In this document: positions 16,057 to 24,261 of the stretch, piece by piece
Layout: every line of letters begins with the position of its first letter
How positions within the stretch are numbered: the first letter of the stretch is position 1
Origin: Candidatus Saccharimonadota bacterium
GTDB taxonomy: Bacteria; Patescibacteriota; Saccharimonadia; Saccharimonadales; Saccharimonadaceae
Reading direction: 5' to 3'
Assembly: GCA_017404325.1 (NCBI GenBank)
Contig: JAFRCO010000007.1
Location: forward strand, 1 to 64,000
DNA: 64,000 nucleotides
Made by a program: the position numbers and the translations under genes
Notes under the pieces: model-generated
The model's database searches: none
Seen by the model: the letters and a program-made list of their open reading frames with translations, nothing else
Told to the model about the DNA's origin: nothing

Positions 16057-17481
16057 ATGGAGAAAGGAAAAATGAAGGCAAAAAAAGGAGCGGCGTCGTT
16101 TTATATTGTGGCGTTTTCTACATTAATATTGGTAATTATTGCGGCAAGCTTTACGGCTGTCGTTTTATCGGAAATGGCTCGATCGGCAAACGATGATTTG
16201 TCTCAGTCAGCATATGATTCGGCGCTTGCGGGGATTGAGGATGCGAAACTAGCTTTCTATAATTATCAAAAATGTCTTAGCTTAAATAAGAAAGAAGGGA
16301 CAATCAGACCGGATAATGTGGTTGAATGTGAAGAAATTATTTATTGGGTGAATCATCCTGATGATGGGTCAGGTTGCGATATGGTGGCGAAAATTTTAGG
16401 AAGAATATCAGAGGACGATAGTAAAGAAGTTATGATTGAGGAGAGCTCTGGTGGTGCTGCTGGTGGGACAAATAATTTACAGCAAGCATACACTTGTGTG
16501 AAAATTAACAAAACCCCATCTGATTATCGTGCGACTTTAACGGAAGCTAATACAACAAAGGTTGTACAGGTTAAATTAGGAACGGATGAAAAAGGGAATC
16601 AGATACATGCTAATGAGATTGACAAAGTTGTAGTGAACTGGTTTGCGGAAGAAGATCGTCGTTCAGCATCAAACGGAAGATTCCAACCTAGATTTAGCAA
16701 TATAAGTGGTAGCGGTAGTAGTGCAAAAGTATTGTTCCCGGCGCTAAAAAGTAGCGATACGGCTTTAGCGGTACCACCAATGATTTCGGTAAGTTTAGTG
16801 CAAACGGCAAAAGACTTTTTGTTCGATGATTTTACGGTCACTGCTACTAGCCCAGCTAGAACGAACCGAGGAACCGTATTCTTAGTACCGACCGATGATG
16901 CGACTATGGCAAGTGGAAGTTTAGAAGATAATTATGTTGGTATATATAATCAAACGGAGAAAAAGAATATTATTACGAAGAGTCAAATGGTGAAGTCAAA
17001 TAATAGAGCGGTCAAGAATTTACCACTTGTGACTTATTGTGATGTTAACATTTCGGAATTTGCTTGTTCAGCGACAATGGAATTACCTAATGTGATTAAC
17101 GGAGAAGATGATGGAAGAAGTGACGAAACCTTTACATTTGTAGTATCGCTTCCTTATGGACAACCTGATACGAGTTTTTCATTAGAGTTTTATTGTAAAT
17201 CAAGTAGACCTTGCGGAAAGGAAGTAGTTGCTAGCGAGGGTGGTAGTACTACGGTACAGAAGCCAGTAACACTAGATGGTATGCAAATTGAAATTGATTC
17301 AACTGGCCGAGCGAATAATCTGTATAGAAGAGTTGGAGCAAGGCTTGATGTAGGGGATTCATATTTCCCATATCCATTATATGCACTTGAGCTTTTGGGG
17401 AGCGGGGATAACTTGTTAGAAAAAGTTAATAGTGTAACTTGTGAATATCAATCTTGGTCTGGATTTGGGCCGACTTGTTAG
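16057..17481 (+). CDS. PilX-like pilus assembly protein / large minor pilin
   Basis: 474 residues. The N-terminus KKGAASFYIVAFSTLILVII resembles the PilX N-terminal region: a Gly before a hydrophobic helix that is not GFTLVE. The extracellular part is large and Cys-containing (NYQKCLSL, DNVVECEE, GSGCDM, AYTCVKI, TYCDVN, EFACSAT, YCKSSRPCGKE, TCEYQSW). The ATG at 16057 is annotated, but 16072 is a good alternative because AAAGG lies just upstream of it. Last gene of the pilin operon; tRNA-fMet follows. Confidence 0.78.
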   Translation: MEKGKMKAKKGAASFYIVAFSTLILVIIAASFTAVVLSEMARSANDDLSQSAYDSALAGIEDAKLAFYNYQKCLSLNKKEGTIRPDNVVECEEIIYWVNHPDDGSGCDMVAKILGRISEDDSKEVMIEESSGGAAGGTNNLQQAYTCVKINKTPSDYRATLTEANTTKVVQVKLGTDEKGNQIHANEIDKVVVNWFAEEDRRSASNGRFQPRFSNISGSGSSAKVLFPALKSSDTALAVPPMISVSLVQTAKDFLFDDFTVTATSPARTNRGTVFLVPTDDATMASGSLEDNYVGIYNQTEKKNIITKSQMVKSNNRAVKNLPLVTYCDVNISEFACSATMELPNVINGEDDGRSDETFTFVVSLPYGQPDTSFSLEFYCKSSRPCGKEVVASEGGSTTVQKPVTLDGMQIEIDSTGRANNLYRRVGARLDVGDSYFPYPLYALELLGSGDNLLEKVNSVTCEYQSWSGFGPTC

Positions 17482-17489
17482 TCTATAGA

Positions 17490-17517
17490 TTGACAAAAAA
17501 TGGTTTTTGTATATAAT
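17490..17517 (+). promoter_or_regulatory. Promoter of tRNA-fMet
   Basis: TTGACA (17490-17495), 16 bp, TATAAT (17512-17517), 11 nt before the tRNA. Confidence 0.8.
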
Positions 17518-17528
17518 GATATATGCGT

Positions 17529-17605
17529 CGCGGGGTAGAGCAGCCTGGTAGCTCGTTTGGCTCATAACCAAAAGGTCGTTGGTTCAAATCCAACCCCCGC
17601 TACCA
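17529..17605 (+). tRNA. Initiator tRNA-Met (CAU)
   Basis: Acceptor CGCGGGG with a C1-U72 mismatch (an unpaired first position is the formylation/initiator mark), AGCAGCCTGG D-loop, loop CTCATAA, encoded CCA. The anticodon stem is TTTGG/CCAAA, so the 29-41 pair is U-A where most initiators have three consecutive G-C pairs. Confidence 0.93.
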
Positions 17606-17620
17606 TTTTTTTATGCCTGA

Positions 17621-18988
17621 TTATTTTTTCAGAAGTTTTTTCGCAACGAGTTTAACAAGATAATTATAACTATTGATTGGATGCGGTGTGCTAGCTAATT
17701 CTAGTGCGGTGAGATTGTGACGACGAGCGAGAGCAATTTCTTCGGCAATTAGCTTAGCGTTTGGAGCGACAATAGTAGCTCCGACAATCTGGAAGTTTTT
17801 ATTGGCTAATAGTTTAATGAAACCATAGTTAAAATCAGAGATTTTACTTGCGCAAATTTCATCTAGTTTAATAGTAGCTTTAAGATATTTACGATCTCGT
17901 TTCATCAAATCATCTTCATTTAATCCGATGACAGCGATTTCCGGAACAATATCAATAGAACGAATGAAGCCGCGATAGTTAGCGAGGGTCTTAGTATGGT
18001 TGACAAGGTTTGATGCGACAAGCATACCTTCATAATCAGCACGTTCAGTAGAAGAGGATTCATCGCCAAGACAATCGCCGACGGCATAAATGTTTTTTGC
18101 GGAAGTTTGAAAATATTTATCAACTACAATGCCGCTATTTTTGTATTTTACGCCAGCATTTTCAAGGCCATAGTCAAGAGAAGGGACGCTTCCAGTCGCA
18201 AGAACGACGCAATCGGTGCGGACCATTTTTTCGGAGCGGGCGTTTTGGAAGATAACGCGTTTAACGTCGTTGTCTTTTTCGAGAGCAACGACTTTACAAT
18301 TAGGACAAACCATAATCCCAAGTTCTTTGGTAAAGTATTCAGTCATAAGTTCGCCAACTTCTTTATCTTCGCGAGGAAGTAGACGACTAGACATTTCAAG
18401 AATAATTACTTTTATACCGAGCTCAGCATAGTATTCAGCAATTTCGCAGCCGGTTGAACCGCCACCAACAACAACGGCGACTTTCGGGAGGCGACGAATC
18501 TTTAAAGCATTTTCAGGATTTAAGAAACTTACAGATTTTGTTCCGGCGATTTCTAGAGTCTTTAGTTTAGAACCAGTCGCTACAATAAAAGTTCCCGCGG
18601 TATATTTTTTCTCGCCAACAGCAATAGTGTTTTGGTCGAGAAAATTTGCATAACCCTTAATACAGGTAATATTTTTTTCTTCGTAAGGTTTCGTATCGTT
18701 GCCACCAGCATTTAAGACAGATTTTAACTGATGTGAAACGGCAGTCGGGAGGCTAAAAGAAAAATCTTGATTTTTAAATTCAGGAAGAGAAAGTAATTTA
18801 GAATAGGTATGAGAAAAATTCAAAGCGACCGCATAAGGAACATCGCGGGTATTTAAATTCGAACCGCCGAAGAATTTTCCTTCGACTAGAGCAACTTTCT
18901 TTTTTGCTTTTGCAAGCGTTAAAGCGGCGGCGGAACCGGCTGGGCCGCTGCCAATTACTATGTATTCGAAATCGTATTTTCTTCCCAT
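17621..18988 (-). CDS. FAD/NAD-dependent oxidoreductase, Lpd/MerA-like, without redox cysteines
   Basis: 455 residues with the order of class I flavoprotein disulfide reductases: FAD GxGxxG (YIVIGSGPAGSAAALTLAKA), NAD-binding fold (VAVVVGGGSTGCEIAEYYAELG), second FAD motif (NIYAVGDCLG), and a C-terminal dimerisation domain ending near HPINSYNYLVK. Where dihydrolipoamide and mercuric reductases have GGTCxNxGCxPSK, this has GGSNLNTRDVPYAVAL, so both active-site cysteines are missing. It may still be an NAD(P)H oxidase or quinone-type reductase, but disulfide exchange is unlikely. The C-terminal catalytic His-Glu pair is also not canonical. It is downstream of two small membrane/unknown genes in one operon. 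Confidence 0.88.
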   Translation of the reverse strand: MGRKYDFEYIVIGSGPAGSAAALTLAKAKKKVALVEGKFFGGSNLNTRDVPYAVALNFSHTYSKLLSLPEFKNQDFSFSLPTAVSHQLKSVLNAGGNDTKPYEEKNITCIKGYANFLDQNTIAVGEKKYTAGTFIVATGSKLKTLEIAGTKSVSFLNPENALKIRRLPKVAVVVGGGSTGCEIAEYYAELGIKVIILEMSSRLLPREDKEVGELMTEYFTKELGIMVCPNCKVVALEKDNDVKRVIFQNARSEKMVRTDCVVLATGSVPSLDYGLENAGVKYKNSGIVVDKYFQTSAKNIYAVGDCLGDESSSTERADYEGMLVASNLVNHTKTLANYRGFIRSIDIVPEIAVIGLNEDDLMKRDRKYLKATIKLDEICASKISDFNYGFIKLLANKNFQIVGATIVAPNAKLIAEEIALARRHNLTALELASTPHPINSYNYLVKLVAKKLLKK

Positions 18989-18991
18989 ATC

Positions 18992-19231
18992 TTATATTAT
19001 TTTATCACGATTTTTATAAATATAAGCTAAATCAGAGTTGTACTTTTTTAGTTCTTTCGTGATGATCCTTTCTAAATCTTTATTAGTGATAATAGTCTTA
19101 TTTTTTAATTGTTTTTTAACGTTTTCGAGGGTTTTTTCAATAAATATTTCGGCGGAGCCAGAAGGGATGCCAATAGCGCGAGCATCAATTTTTAAATTCT
19201 GTTTGATTAGTTTTTCGTCGAAATATTCCAT
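18992..19231 (-). CDS. Small protein, weak resemblance to an ATP-cone
   Basis: 79 residues: MEYFDEKLIKQNL, then an Ala/Gly turn with Ser-Gly-Ser, two helices (EIFIEKTLENVKKQLKN, DLERIITKELKKYN) and a final AYIYKNRDKII. The helix spacing and the terminal Tyr-Arg pattern recall the regulatory ATP-cone of ribonucleotide reductase/NrdR, but the N-terminal beta part is missing. The match is weak and by eye. It shares one base with the upstream gene stop and sits 3 bp before the flavoprotein, so it is co-expressed with both. Confidence 0.55.
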   Translation of the reverse strand: MEYFDEKLIKQNLKIDARAIGIPSGSAEIFIEKTLENVKKQLKNKTIITNKDLERIITKELKKYNSDLAYIYKNRDKII

Positions 19232-19938
19232 TAGAAAACTACCCTAGAAATTATGATTAATATTGCAAGTACGAAGTAGAGAATAGGAACAAAGAAGCGG
19301 AAAAAAGTTTTATTTTTTATGCGTAGTCTGAGAAAATTTGCAAGATTATTGCCATTTCTAAAATAGGCATAAATGAAAAATAACGGACTGATTGTAATAA
19401 GGATAAATAATGTAAGAATTAATGAACACGGCATTATGATGAGAAAGTTTTTAGTAACTGAAACTATAACAACTAAATAAAGAGGCAGAGTAAATAAGAG
19501 CTCGGGAATTCCGGAAACAAAGCCTAAGACAAAAGCATCGGAATGGTTTTTAACGAGTTTGATTTTTTTGATAAAGTTGGAAGCGTTGCGACGAGAAATG
19601 AAGAGTTCTGTTCCGGAACTGCGGCGGAAATAGAAAAAGAAGAAGGCGACTCCTAGTGCGATTAAGAGGCCAGCAATAGCCCAGAGAAAAATTTCGTTGG
19701 AAAGATCTAAGCTAGTGTATGATAGGGCGCAAAAAATTAGATTTAATGTAGCAAAAATAAGAGCGGGCAAAGCTTCAACTCCGAAAATGAAGAAAATACT
19801 TAGATTGCTAGCTTTTCTGGCAGAATATTTACCAAAAGTGTAGTGATAAAAATGAGCAAAAACACCAGGAATAAGCTTCATTGAAACAATGATAAGCATA
19901 GAAAGTATGAGGATACTTAAAGAGGTGAAAACACTCAT
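19231..19938 (-). CDS. Polytopic membrane protein, unknown
   Basis: 235 residues with about six hydrophobic helices. The loop after helix 3 is basic (FYFRRSSGTELFISRRNASN), and a Gly/Pro motif FVSGIPELLFTLPLYLV lies near the centre. The arrangement recalls small DsbD/LysE-type exporters, but there is no CxxC and I cannot assign a family. First gene of a three-gene operon with the small protein and the cysteine-less flavoprotein, so a membrane redox or transport function for the operon is conceivable (inference). Confidence 0.7.
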   Translation of the reverse strand: MSVFTSLSILILSMLIIVSMKLIPGVFAHFYHYTFGKYSARKASNLSIFFIFGVEALPALIFATLNLIFCALSYTSLDLSNEIFLWAIAGLLIALGVAFFFFYFRRSSGTELFISRRNASNFIKKIKLVKNHSDAFVLGFVSGIPELLFTLPLYLVVIVSVTKNFLIIMPCSLILTLFILITISPLFFIYAYFRNGNNLANFLRLRIKNKTFFRFFVPILYFVLAILIIISRVVF

Positions 19939-19944
19939 GCTTTA

Positions 19945-19950
19945 ATTATA
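19945..19950 (-). promoter_or_regulatory. Leaderless extended -10 promoter
   Basis: TGC-TATAAT on the minus strand, 6 nt before the ATG at 19938. It drives the flavoprotein operon. Confidence 0.72.
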
Positions 19951-19997
19951 GCATACTAGGGGTTGATTTTCGAGGGTAGTGATGCTAGGGTGCCTAC

Positions 19998-21365
19998 ATG
20001 AAAAAAATTTTTATATTTTTAAGTCTGTTTGTTTCTGTAGCAGTTTTGACTTTTTTAGGTCTGAAAAGTGTTTTTGCGGAAGAAATCGAGGTTGATAGTT
20101 CAGATTTATTTATTAAAGCTGTAAATCCAGGATATACAATAGACGGAAAAAGTAATGTCGGAGAAATGATCGAGATATCCAGAAAGAATTCCGACAATTT
20201 GGTTTCGCTCGCTGGCATAACTGTAGGCTATACTAACTCAAGCGGGAATTATTCAACTTTGTTTGAATTCCCCGAGCACAGCTTTATGGCTGGCGAGACT
20301 GTCCTCCTTCGCTTAGCCAGCTCGCCTGAGAGCGAGCTGGCCGCCGTGAACTATACGAAAACTTTGGCGTTTAAGGCGGGAATAACTTTGGAGCGAAATG
20401 GTGAAGTTATTGATAGTGTTTGTTGGACTGGAAAAGAAGAGTGTTTGAAAGAATTTAAATCTTCTACGCCGACGACTTTAGTGAGAAATAATGAAACTGG
20501 TAAATTTGTACATGTAGAAAAATATGAACCAGTTTATGACGAAAAAAGTTATTATGTTGAGGTTGATGAAGAAGAGATAAAACCGAGCCAATGTAAGGGC
20601 TTAGAAATTTCAGAGATATTGAGTTATTATGAGAACTCGCGAGATGAACAATTTATTGAATTATATAATTCTAGTTCAGAGCAAATCTTGATGGATGGAT
20701 GCAAAATAAAATATAAAAACAAAACTTATGAATTAAAAGGAATTCTAAAAGCGGAAGAATATTATGTTTATTATCCGAAAGAGTTTAGTTTGACGAAAAA
20801 TCCGACGAATGTAAATGTTTTAGAATTAGTAGACACGGACGAGACAATTGTTTATAAAATTGGATACCCGAATGGTCAGAGAAGAGGAACGGCATATGCG
20901 CGAATTGGATATGATGGATATGGGAAGGAGATTTGGCGAGTGACATATGCGCCAACGCCAGGAGAAGCAAATAACTACCAAGAATTTAAAACTTGTGAGG
21001 CAGGGAAGGTAATTAATGAAGCGACTGGTAATTGTGTAAAGGTGACGAGTGTGGGAGAAAGGATTTGTGGTGAAGGACAATATTTGAATATTTTAACGGG
21101 AAGGTGCAACAAAATAAAAACGACAGAGGAAAAGACTTGTAAGGAAGGGTATTTTCTTAATCCAGACACAAATAGATGTCGAAAAATTACGGAAAATAAG
21201 GGAGCGGATTATAGTTTAGAGCCTGAAAACTACGAAGAAAAATCTTCATTCGTTGCGCTCTACGCGGTGATAGGTGTTTTAATTTTGGGATTGGGTTATT
21301 TAGTATTTGAGTTTAGGAAGGAGATTCGGAAGCTTTTTTGTAAAGTTTTTCGACGATCTCCTTAA
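19998..21365 (+). CDS. Lamin-tail-domain surface protein
   Basis: 455 residues: signal segment (about 3-28), two lamin-tail-like (LTD) domains (GEMIEISRKNSDNLVSLAG and EQFIELYNSSSEQILMDGC), then three short Cys repeats (CEAGKVINEATGNC, CGEGQYLNILTGRC, CKEGYFLNPDTNRC), a transmembrane helix (about 420-440) and a basic tail. It is likely anchored with the LTDs outside. Bases 20286-20350 are GC-rich with a 10-bp perfect inverted repeat, unlike the rest of the gene. The last 53 bp overlap the convergent Adk-like gene. A TTGATT-17-TAGGGT match ends 6 nt before the ATG, possibly a weak leaderless promoter. Confidence 0.82.
   Translation: MKKIFIFLSLFVSVAVLTFLGLKSVFAEEIEVDSSDLFIKAVNPGYTIDGKSNVGEMIEISRKNSDNLVSLAGITVGYTNSSGNYSTLFEFPEHSFMAGETVLLRLASSPESELAAVNYTKTLAFKAGITLERNGEVIDSVCWTGKEECLKEFKSSTPTTLVRNNETGKFVHVEKYEPVYDEKSYYVEVDEEEIKPSQCKGLEISEILSYYENSRDEQFIELYNSSSEQILMDGCKIKYKNKTYELKGILKAEEYYVYYPKEFSLTKNPTNVNVLELVDTDETIVYKIGYPNGQRRGTAYARIGYDGYGKEIWRVTYAPTPGEANNYQEFKTCEAGKVINEATGNCVKVTSVGERICGEGQYLNILTGRCNKIKTTEEKTCKEGYFLNPDTNRCRKITENKGADYSLEPENYEEKSSFVALYAVIGVLILGLGYLVFEFRKEIRKLFCKVFRRSP
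20316..20341 (+). repeat. GC-rich palindrome inside LTD gene
   Basis: GCCAGCTCGC, 6-nt loop, GCGAGCTGGC. The reading frame stays open and encodes LASSPESELA. The surrounding 65 bp is also much GC-richer than the gene. Confidence 0.7.
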
Positions 21366-21936
21366 AGACATCTTCGCGAGATTGGTTGCCGTTTACTTCA
21401 ATGAGGAGCCCAAGGGATTTGTAGTGTTGGAGAACAGGAACGGTTTTTTCGCGGAACTCTTTTAAGCGGGTATGGAAAATTTCGAGGTTTTTATCATCAC
21501 TTCTCTCACCACGATCGTTTAAGATTTTAGAAGTTTCAAAACGTTGTTCAACTTCATTTTCAGAGATGTTTAAAACGATAACGGCTTTAATTTCGTGTCC
21601 AGCTCCGGAAGCGACGGAAATGATTTGGTCTTCTTCGCCAGACCAACGACCAATTGAAGAGAGAATTAGAGGATATTGAAAAAGATCGGGACGTTCAAAG
21701 TAAGGAAGTACTAGCTCGTAAAAGACGTTGGTCGGGGCGAGCTGTCCATTTTTAGAATAGTCTTTATGTTGTTCTTCTTCAGCAGCGCGGATAATAATAC
21801 CAGAAGATAAGAATTTAGCGTTGATTGCTTCTGCAAGACGAATTCCTTGGGTGTCTTTACCAGACATCGGAAGCCCAAAGATGTTGATTGAACCGGTACC
21901 GAGCCAGGTTTTAATTTTTGAGAGTTTTTCTTCCAT
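21313..21936 (-). CDS. Adenylate-kinase-like nucleoside monophosphate kinase
   Basis: 207 residues. The P-loop is GLPMSGKDTQG instead of GxPGxGKGTQ. It also has SSGIIIRA (NMP-binding helix position), GRWSGEEDQI where Adk has GFPRxxxQ, and an LID-type DRGERSDDKN followed by RLKEFREKTVPVLQHY, which is typically Adk. It probably transfers phosphate from ATP to a nucleoside monophosphate. The substituted P-loop and GF-PR region suggest it is not the housekeeping Adk. Its 3' end overlaps the LTD gene by 53 bp. A TAAAAT box lies 6 nt before the start. Confidence 0.82.
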   Translation of the reverse strand: MEEKLSKIKTWLGTGSINIFGLPMSGKDTQGIRLAEAINAKFLSSGIIIRAAEEEQHKDYSKNGQLAPTNVFYELVLPYFERPDLFQYPLILSSIGRWSGEEDQIISVASGAGHEIKAVIVLNISENEVEQRFETSKILNDRGERSDDKNLEIFHTRLKEFREKTVPVLQHYKSLGLLIEVNGNQSREDVFKEIVEKLYKKASESPS

Positions 21937-21942
21937 GAGCCT

Positions 21943-21948
21943 ATTTTA
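21943..21948 (-). promoter_or_regulatory. Probable leaderless -10 promoter (TAAAAT)
   Basis: Minus-strand TGC-TAAAAT, 6 nt before the ATG at 21936. Confidence 0.55.
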
Positions 21949-21954
21949 GCATAC

Positions 21955-21983
21955 GAAAAAGCCTCGGTAAAATACCGAGGCTG
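21955..21983 (-). terminator. Rho-independent terminator
   Basis: AGCCTCGGTA, TTTT loop, TACCGAGGCT, then T-run on the minus strand, 13 bp past the small gene at 21996. Confidence 0.88.
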
Positions 21984-21995
21984 TAATATGGATTA

Positions 21996-22232
21996 TTAGG
22001 ACAGAAGTTTAGCAATATACTCCTTGGCTTTTGCTGGAAGCGAGCCATCACCATTGTCGTTGTGCCAAACGCCATTGGCGATATCGTAGACTCCAGCGAC
22101 TAAACTTTGCCCTTTAGCAGTACGCGAAGTACGGACGGTGATTTTACCATTTTTTTTGGAACAGAGATACTCAGTTCCGTTAATTTCGATTTTCATCGGT
22201 TTGGTTTTTTGGGGTTGCTTACATTTTGCCAT
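21996..22232 (-). CDS. Small basic protein, unknown
   Basis: 78 residues: a polar start rich in Lys/Gln (MAKCKQPQKTKP), then a compact beta-like region (KIEINGTEYLCSKKNGKITV) and GVYDIANGVWHNDNGDGSLP, ending in a helix (AKAKEYIAKLL). Two Cys. No export signal. Strong Shine-Dalgarno (AAGGAGG) and own terminator. It resembles the 67-residue gene at 13457 in size, charge and leadered expression, but not in sequence. Function unknown. Its leader occupies most of the 154-bp gap to hrcA. Confidence 0.72.
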   Translation of the reverse strand: MAKCKQPQKTKPMKIEINGTEYLCSKKNGKITVRTSRTAKGQSLVAGVYDIANGVWHNDNGDGSLPAKAKEYIAKLLS

Positions 22233-22341
22233 GAGAATAATCCTCCTTTGAAATTTTCTTGCCGTTTTGAGTTCGACACAACTTAAGGGTTCTTTTATAG
22301 TAGCATGGTAAAAAACGTTTGTAAACCATGGTTTTTAATAA

Positions 22342-22368
22342 TTAGCACTCTTTACTTTTTAGTGCTAA
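22342..22368 (+). promoter_or_regulatory. CIRCE operator (HrcA-binding)
   Basis: TTAGCACTC, 9 bp, TAGTGCTAA: the CIRCE consensus except the first base of the right arm (T for G). It lies immediately before the -10 of hrcA, so HrcA should repress its own operon. Confidence 0.9.
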
Positions 22369-22373
22369 TTTTA

Positions 22374-22379
22374 TATAAT
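22374..22379 (+). promoter_or_regulatory. Leaderless -10 promoter of hrcA
   Basis: TATAAT ending 7 nt before the ATG at 22387 and 5 bp after the CIRCE operator. Confidence 0.7.
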
Positions 22380-22386
22380 AGAAAGC

Positions 22387-23097
22387 ATGAAAATCACAGA
22401 GCGCCAGAGAGAAATATTGTGTCAAATCATTGAAGAATATGCGGAAACAGCTTCGCCGGTCGGGAGTGTGACGCTCGCGAAGCTTTTTAATGTTTCGCCG
22501 GCAACGATTCGAGCAGAGATGGCAAGACTGGAAGGTTTGGGTCTAATTGCGCAACCTCATACTTCAGCGGGACGAGTTCCGACGGACGCGGGATATCGAT
22601 TTTATGTAAATAATCTTGATAACGCGGAAGAAGAGCGAGATTCGTTGTTTGAACGTGGTGCGCATGCTTTAGAGGTACGAGTCTCTTCGCAATCACGAGC
22701 GGATGCGGCGATTCGGAGAGCGGTAGATGCTTTAGTTGAGTTGACCGGAAATCTCGGGTTGGCGACGATTGATGGACAATTATATCTTTCCGGTTTAACG
22801 CGGTTATTTACTCAGCCGGAGTTTGTTGATACGAGGCGAGTGCAGGCGGTAGCGAAACTATTAGATAATTTAGAGCCATGGCTTCGCGAAGCGGCGCCGG
22901 GGGAAGCACTGAATATCTTTATTGGGCATGAGAATCCAATTGGAGGGAATTCGGAAGTGTCACTAATAATTTCAAAATTCCGTTCACCGTTTTCGGATAG
23001 AAGTTATATAGGGGTACTAGGACCGACGAGACAAAATTATTCGAAAGTAATGTCACTCGTAAAACACGCAGGAAATATGTTGGAGGATATTTTATGA
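22387..23097 (+). CDS. hrcA: Heat-inducible transcription repressor HrcA (short form)
   Basis: 236 residues; typical HrcA is about 340. The N-terminal winged helix is intact (ERQREILCQIIEEYAETASPVGS, VSPATIRAEMARLEGLGLI, PHTSAGRVPTDAGYRFYV). The C-terminal part keeps a GAF-like core (IGHENP, SEVSLIISKFRSP, IGVLGPTRQNYSKVM), so the missing length is probably the inserted dimerisation region in the middle. It represses heat-shock genes through CIRCE, and a CIRCE lies directly upstream. It overlaps grpE by 4 bp. Confidence 0.95.
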   Translation: MKITERQREILCQIIEEYAETASPVGSVTLAKLFNVSPATIRAEMARLEGLGLIAQPHTSAGRVPTDAGYRFYVNNLDNAEEERDSLFERGAHALEVRVSSQSRADAAIRRAVDALVELTGNLGLATIDGQLYLSGLTRLFTQPEFVDTRRVQAVAKLLDNLEPWLREAAPGEALNIFIGHENPIGGNSEVSLIISKFRSPFSDRSYIGVLGPTRQNYSKVMSLVKHAGNMLEDIL

Positions 23098-23516
23098 AAA
23101 AAGAAGTAAAAAATGAAGAAATAGTGGCGGAGCTTACGGCAGATCTACAAAGAACGCGGGCGGATTTTGAGAATTTTCGCAAACAGGTCGAGATCCAGAA
23201 GGAAAATGAGAAAAATGCGGTAAAAATGGCGACAGTTTATAAGTTTTTACCTTTATTAGATGATCTAGAGAGAGCCTTTTTAAGCTATGAGGAATTAAAA
23301 CCGTTAAGTAAATCGCTCGATAAGACGTTAGTGGAACTAGGATTAACTAGAATTGATTCGTCTCAGGGGGTAGAATTCAATCCAGATTTACATGAAGCAG
23401 TGATGGTCGAAGGTGAAGGAGAGAAAGAAGTAGTTTCAGAGACTTTAAGGCCGGGATATTATTATGAGAAGGAAGTAATACGGCCGGCGATGGTGAAAGT
23501 AAAGCGCACCTCTTGA
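23094..23516 (+). CDS. grpE: GrpE nucleotide-exchange factor
   Basis: 140 residues: a short coiled coil (ELTADLQRTRADFENFRKQ) and a beta-wing domain (SQGVEFNPDLHEAVMVEGE, VSETLRPGYYYEKEVIRPA). It releases ADP from DnaK. The long acidic N-terminal tail of many GrpEs is absent. Co-transcribed with hrcA under CIRCE. dnaK and dnaJ, the usual next genes, are not here. Confidence 0.95.
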   Translation: MKKEVKNEEIVAELTADLQRTRADFENFRKQVEIQKENEKNAVKMATVYKFLPLLDDLERAFLSYEELKPLSKSLDKTLVELGLTRIDSSQGVEFNPDLHEAVMVEGEGEKEVVSETLRPGYYYEKEVIRPAMVKVKRTS

Positions 23517-23564
23517 AAAATTTAAAGAAAGTGATAAAATAATAGGAAATTAAAGGAAAAAGAT

Positions 23565-24260
23565 ATGGCTGAATATAAATTGTCGCTCGAGAAAAGAGAG
23601 TTGACTGGGAAAAAGTTGAAAAGTTTAAGAGAAAAAGGTTTAATTCCGTCGGTGGTTTATGGCGGTAAGGAGCCGGTTCTTTCAGCATCAGAATATGTTT
23701 CGACGGAGAAAGTTTTGGAAAAAGCTGGATATCACTCCCCGATTGATTTAGACGTTGCTGGAAAGAAGCAATTAGCGATTGTAAAAGACGTACAATTCGA
23801 TCCGATTTCGCGAAAGATTATCAATATTGAGTTCCAAGCGATTTCGGCGAACGAAGTAGTCGAGGCTACAACGCCAATTGTAATTGTTAATTTCGAAGAG
23901 TCGGATGCTTCAAAACTCTATCATTTTGCTTTGACACAGTCTCTAGAAGAGATTGATGTAAAGGCAAAACCGGCAGATTTGCCACAGGGTTTGGAAGTTG
24001 ATGCAGCTAACTTGAAGGAAATTGACGATAAAATCACGATTGCAGATATTAAGCTTCCGAACGGTGTTGAATTTGCAGATAAAGAACTAGACGCTGAACA
24101 GGTTGTAGCTTCGCTCTATGATCCAGCAGCAGAAGCAGCAGCACGTGAAGCAGAAGAGGCGGCAGCGGCAGCAGCTGAGCCAGTGGATGCGGCGGATGTT
24201 CCGGCGGAGAATGGTACTAAACCAGAAGAAGAAACTGAAGAACAAAAAACTGAAGAATAA
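23565..24260 (+). CDS. rplY: 50S ribosomal protein bL25, long CTC form
   Basis: 231 residues: the 5S-rRNA-binding L25 domain (LEKRELTGKKLKSLREKGLIPSVVYG) and a TL5/CTC C-terminal beta domain (about 95-185), then an Ala/Glu-rich low-complexity tail that is lineage-specific. It binds 5S rRNA in the large subunit. It has AAAGG before the ATG, a TAAAAT box at 23535 and a strong shared terminator. Confidence 0.95.
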   Translation: MAEYKLSLEKRELTGKKLKSLREKGLIPSVVYGGKEPVLSASEYVSTEKVLEKAGYHSPIDLDVAGKKQLAIVKDVQFDPISRKIINIEFQAISANEVVEATTPIVIVNFEESDASKLYHFALTQSLEEIDVKAKPADLPQGLEVDAANLKEIDDKITIADIKLPNGVEFADKELDAEQVVASLYDPAAEAAAREAEEAAAAAAEPVDAADVPAENGTKPEEETEEQKTEE

Positions 24261-24261
24261 A

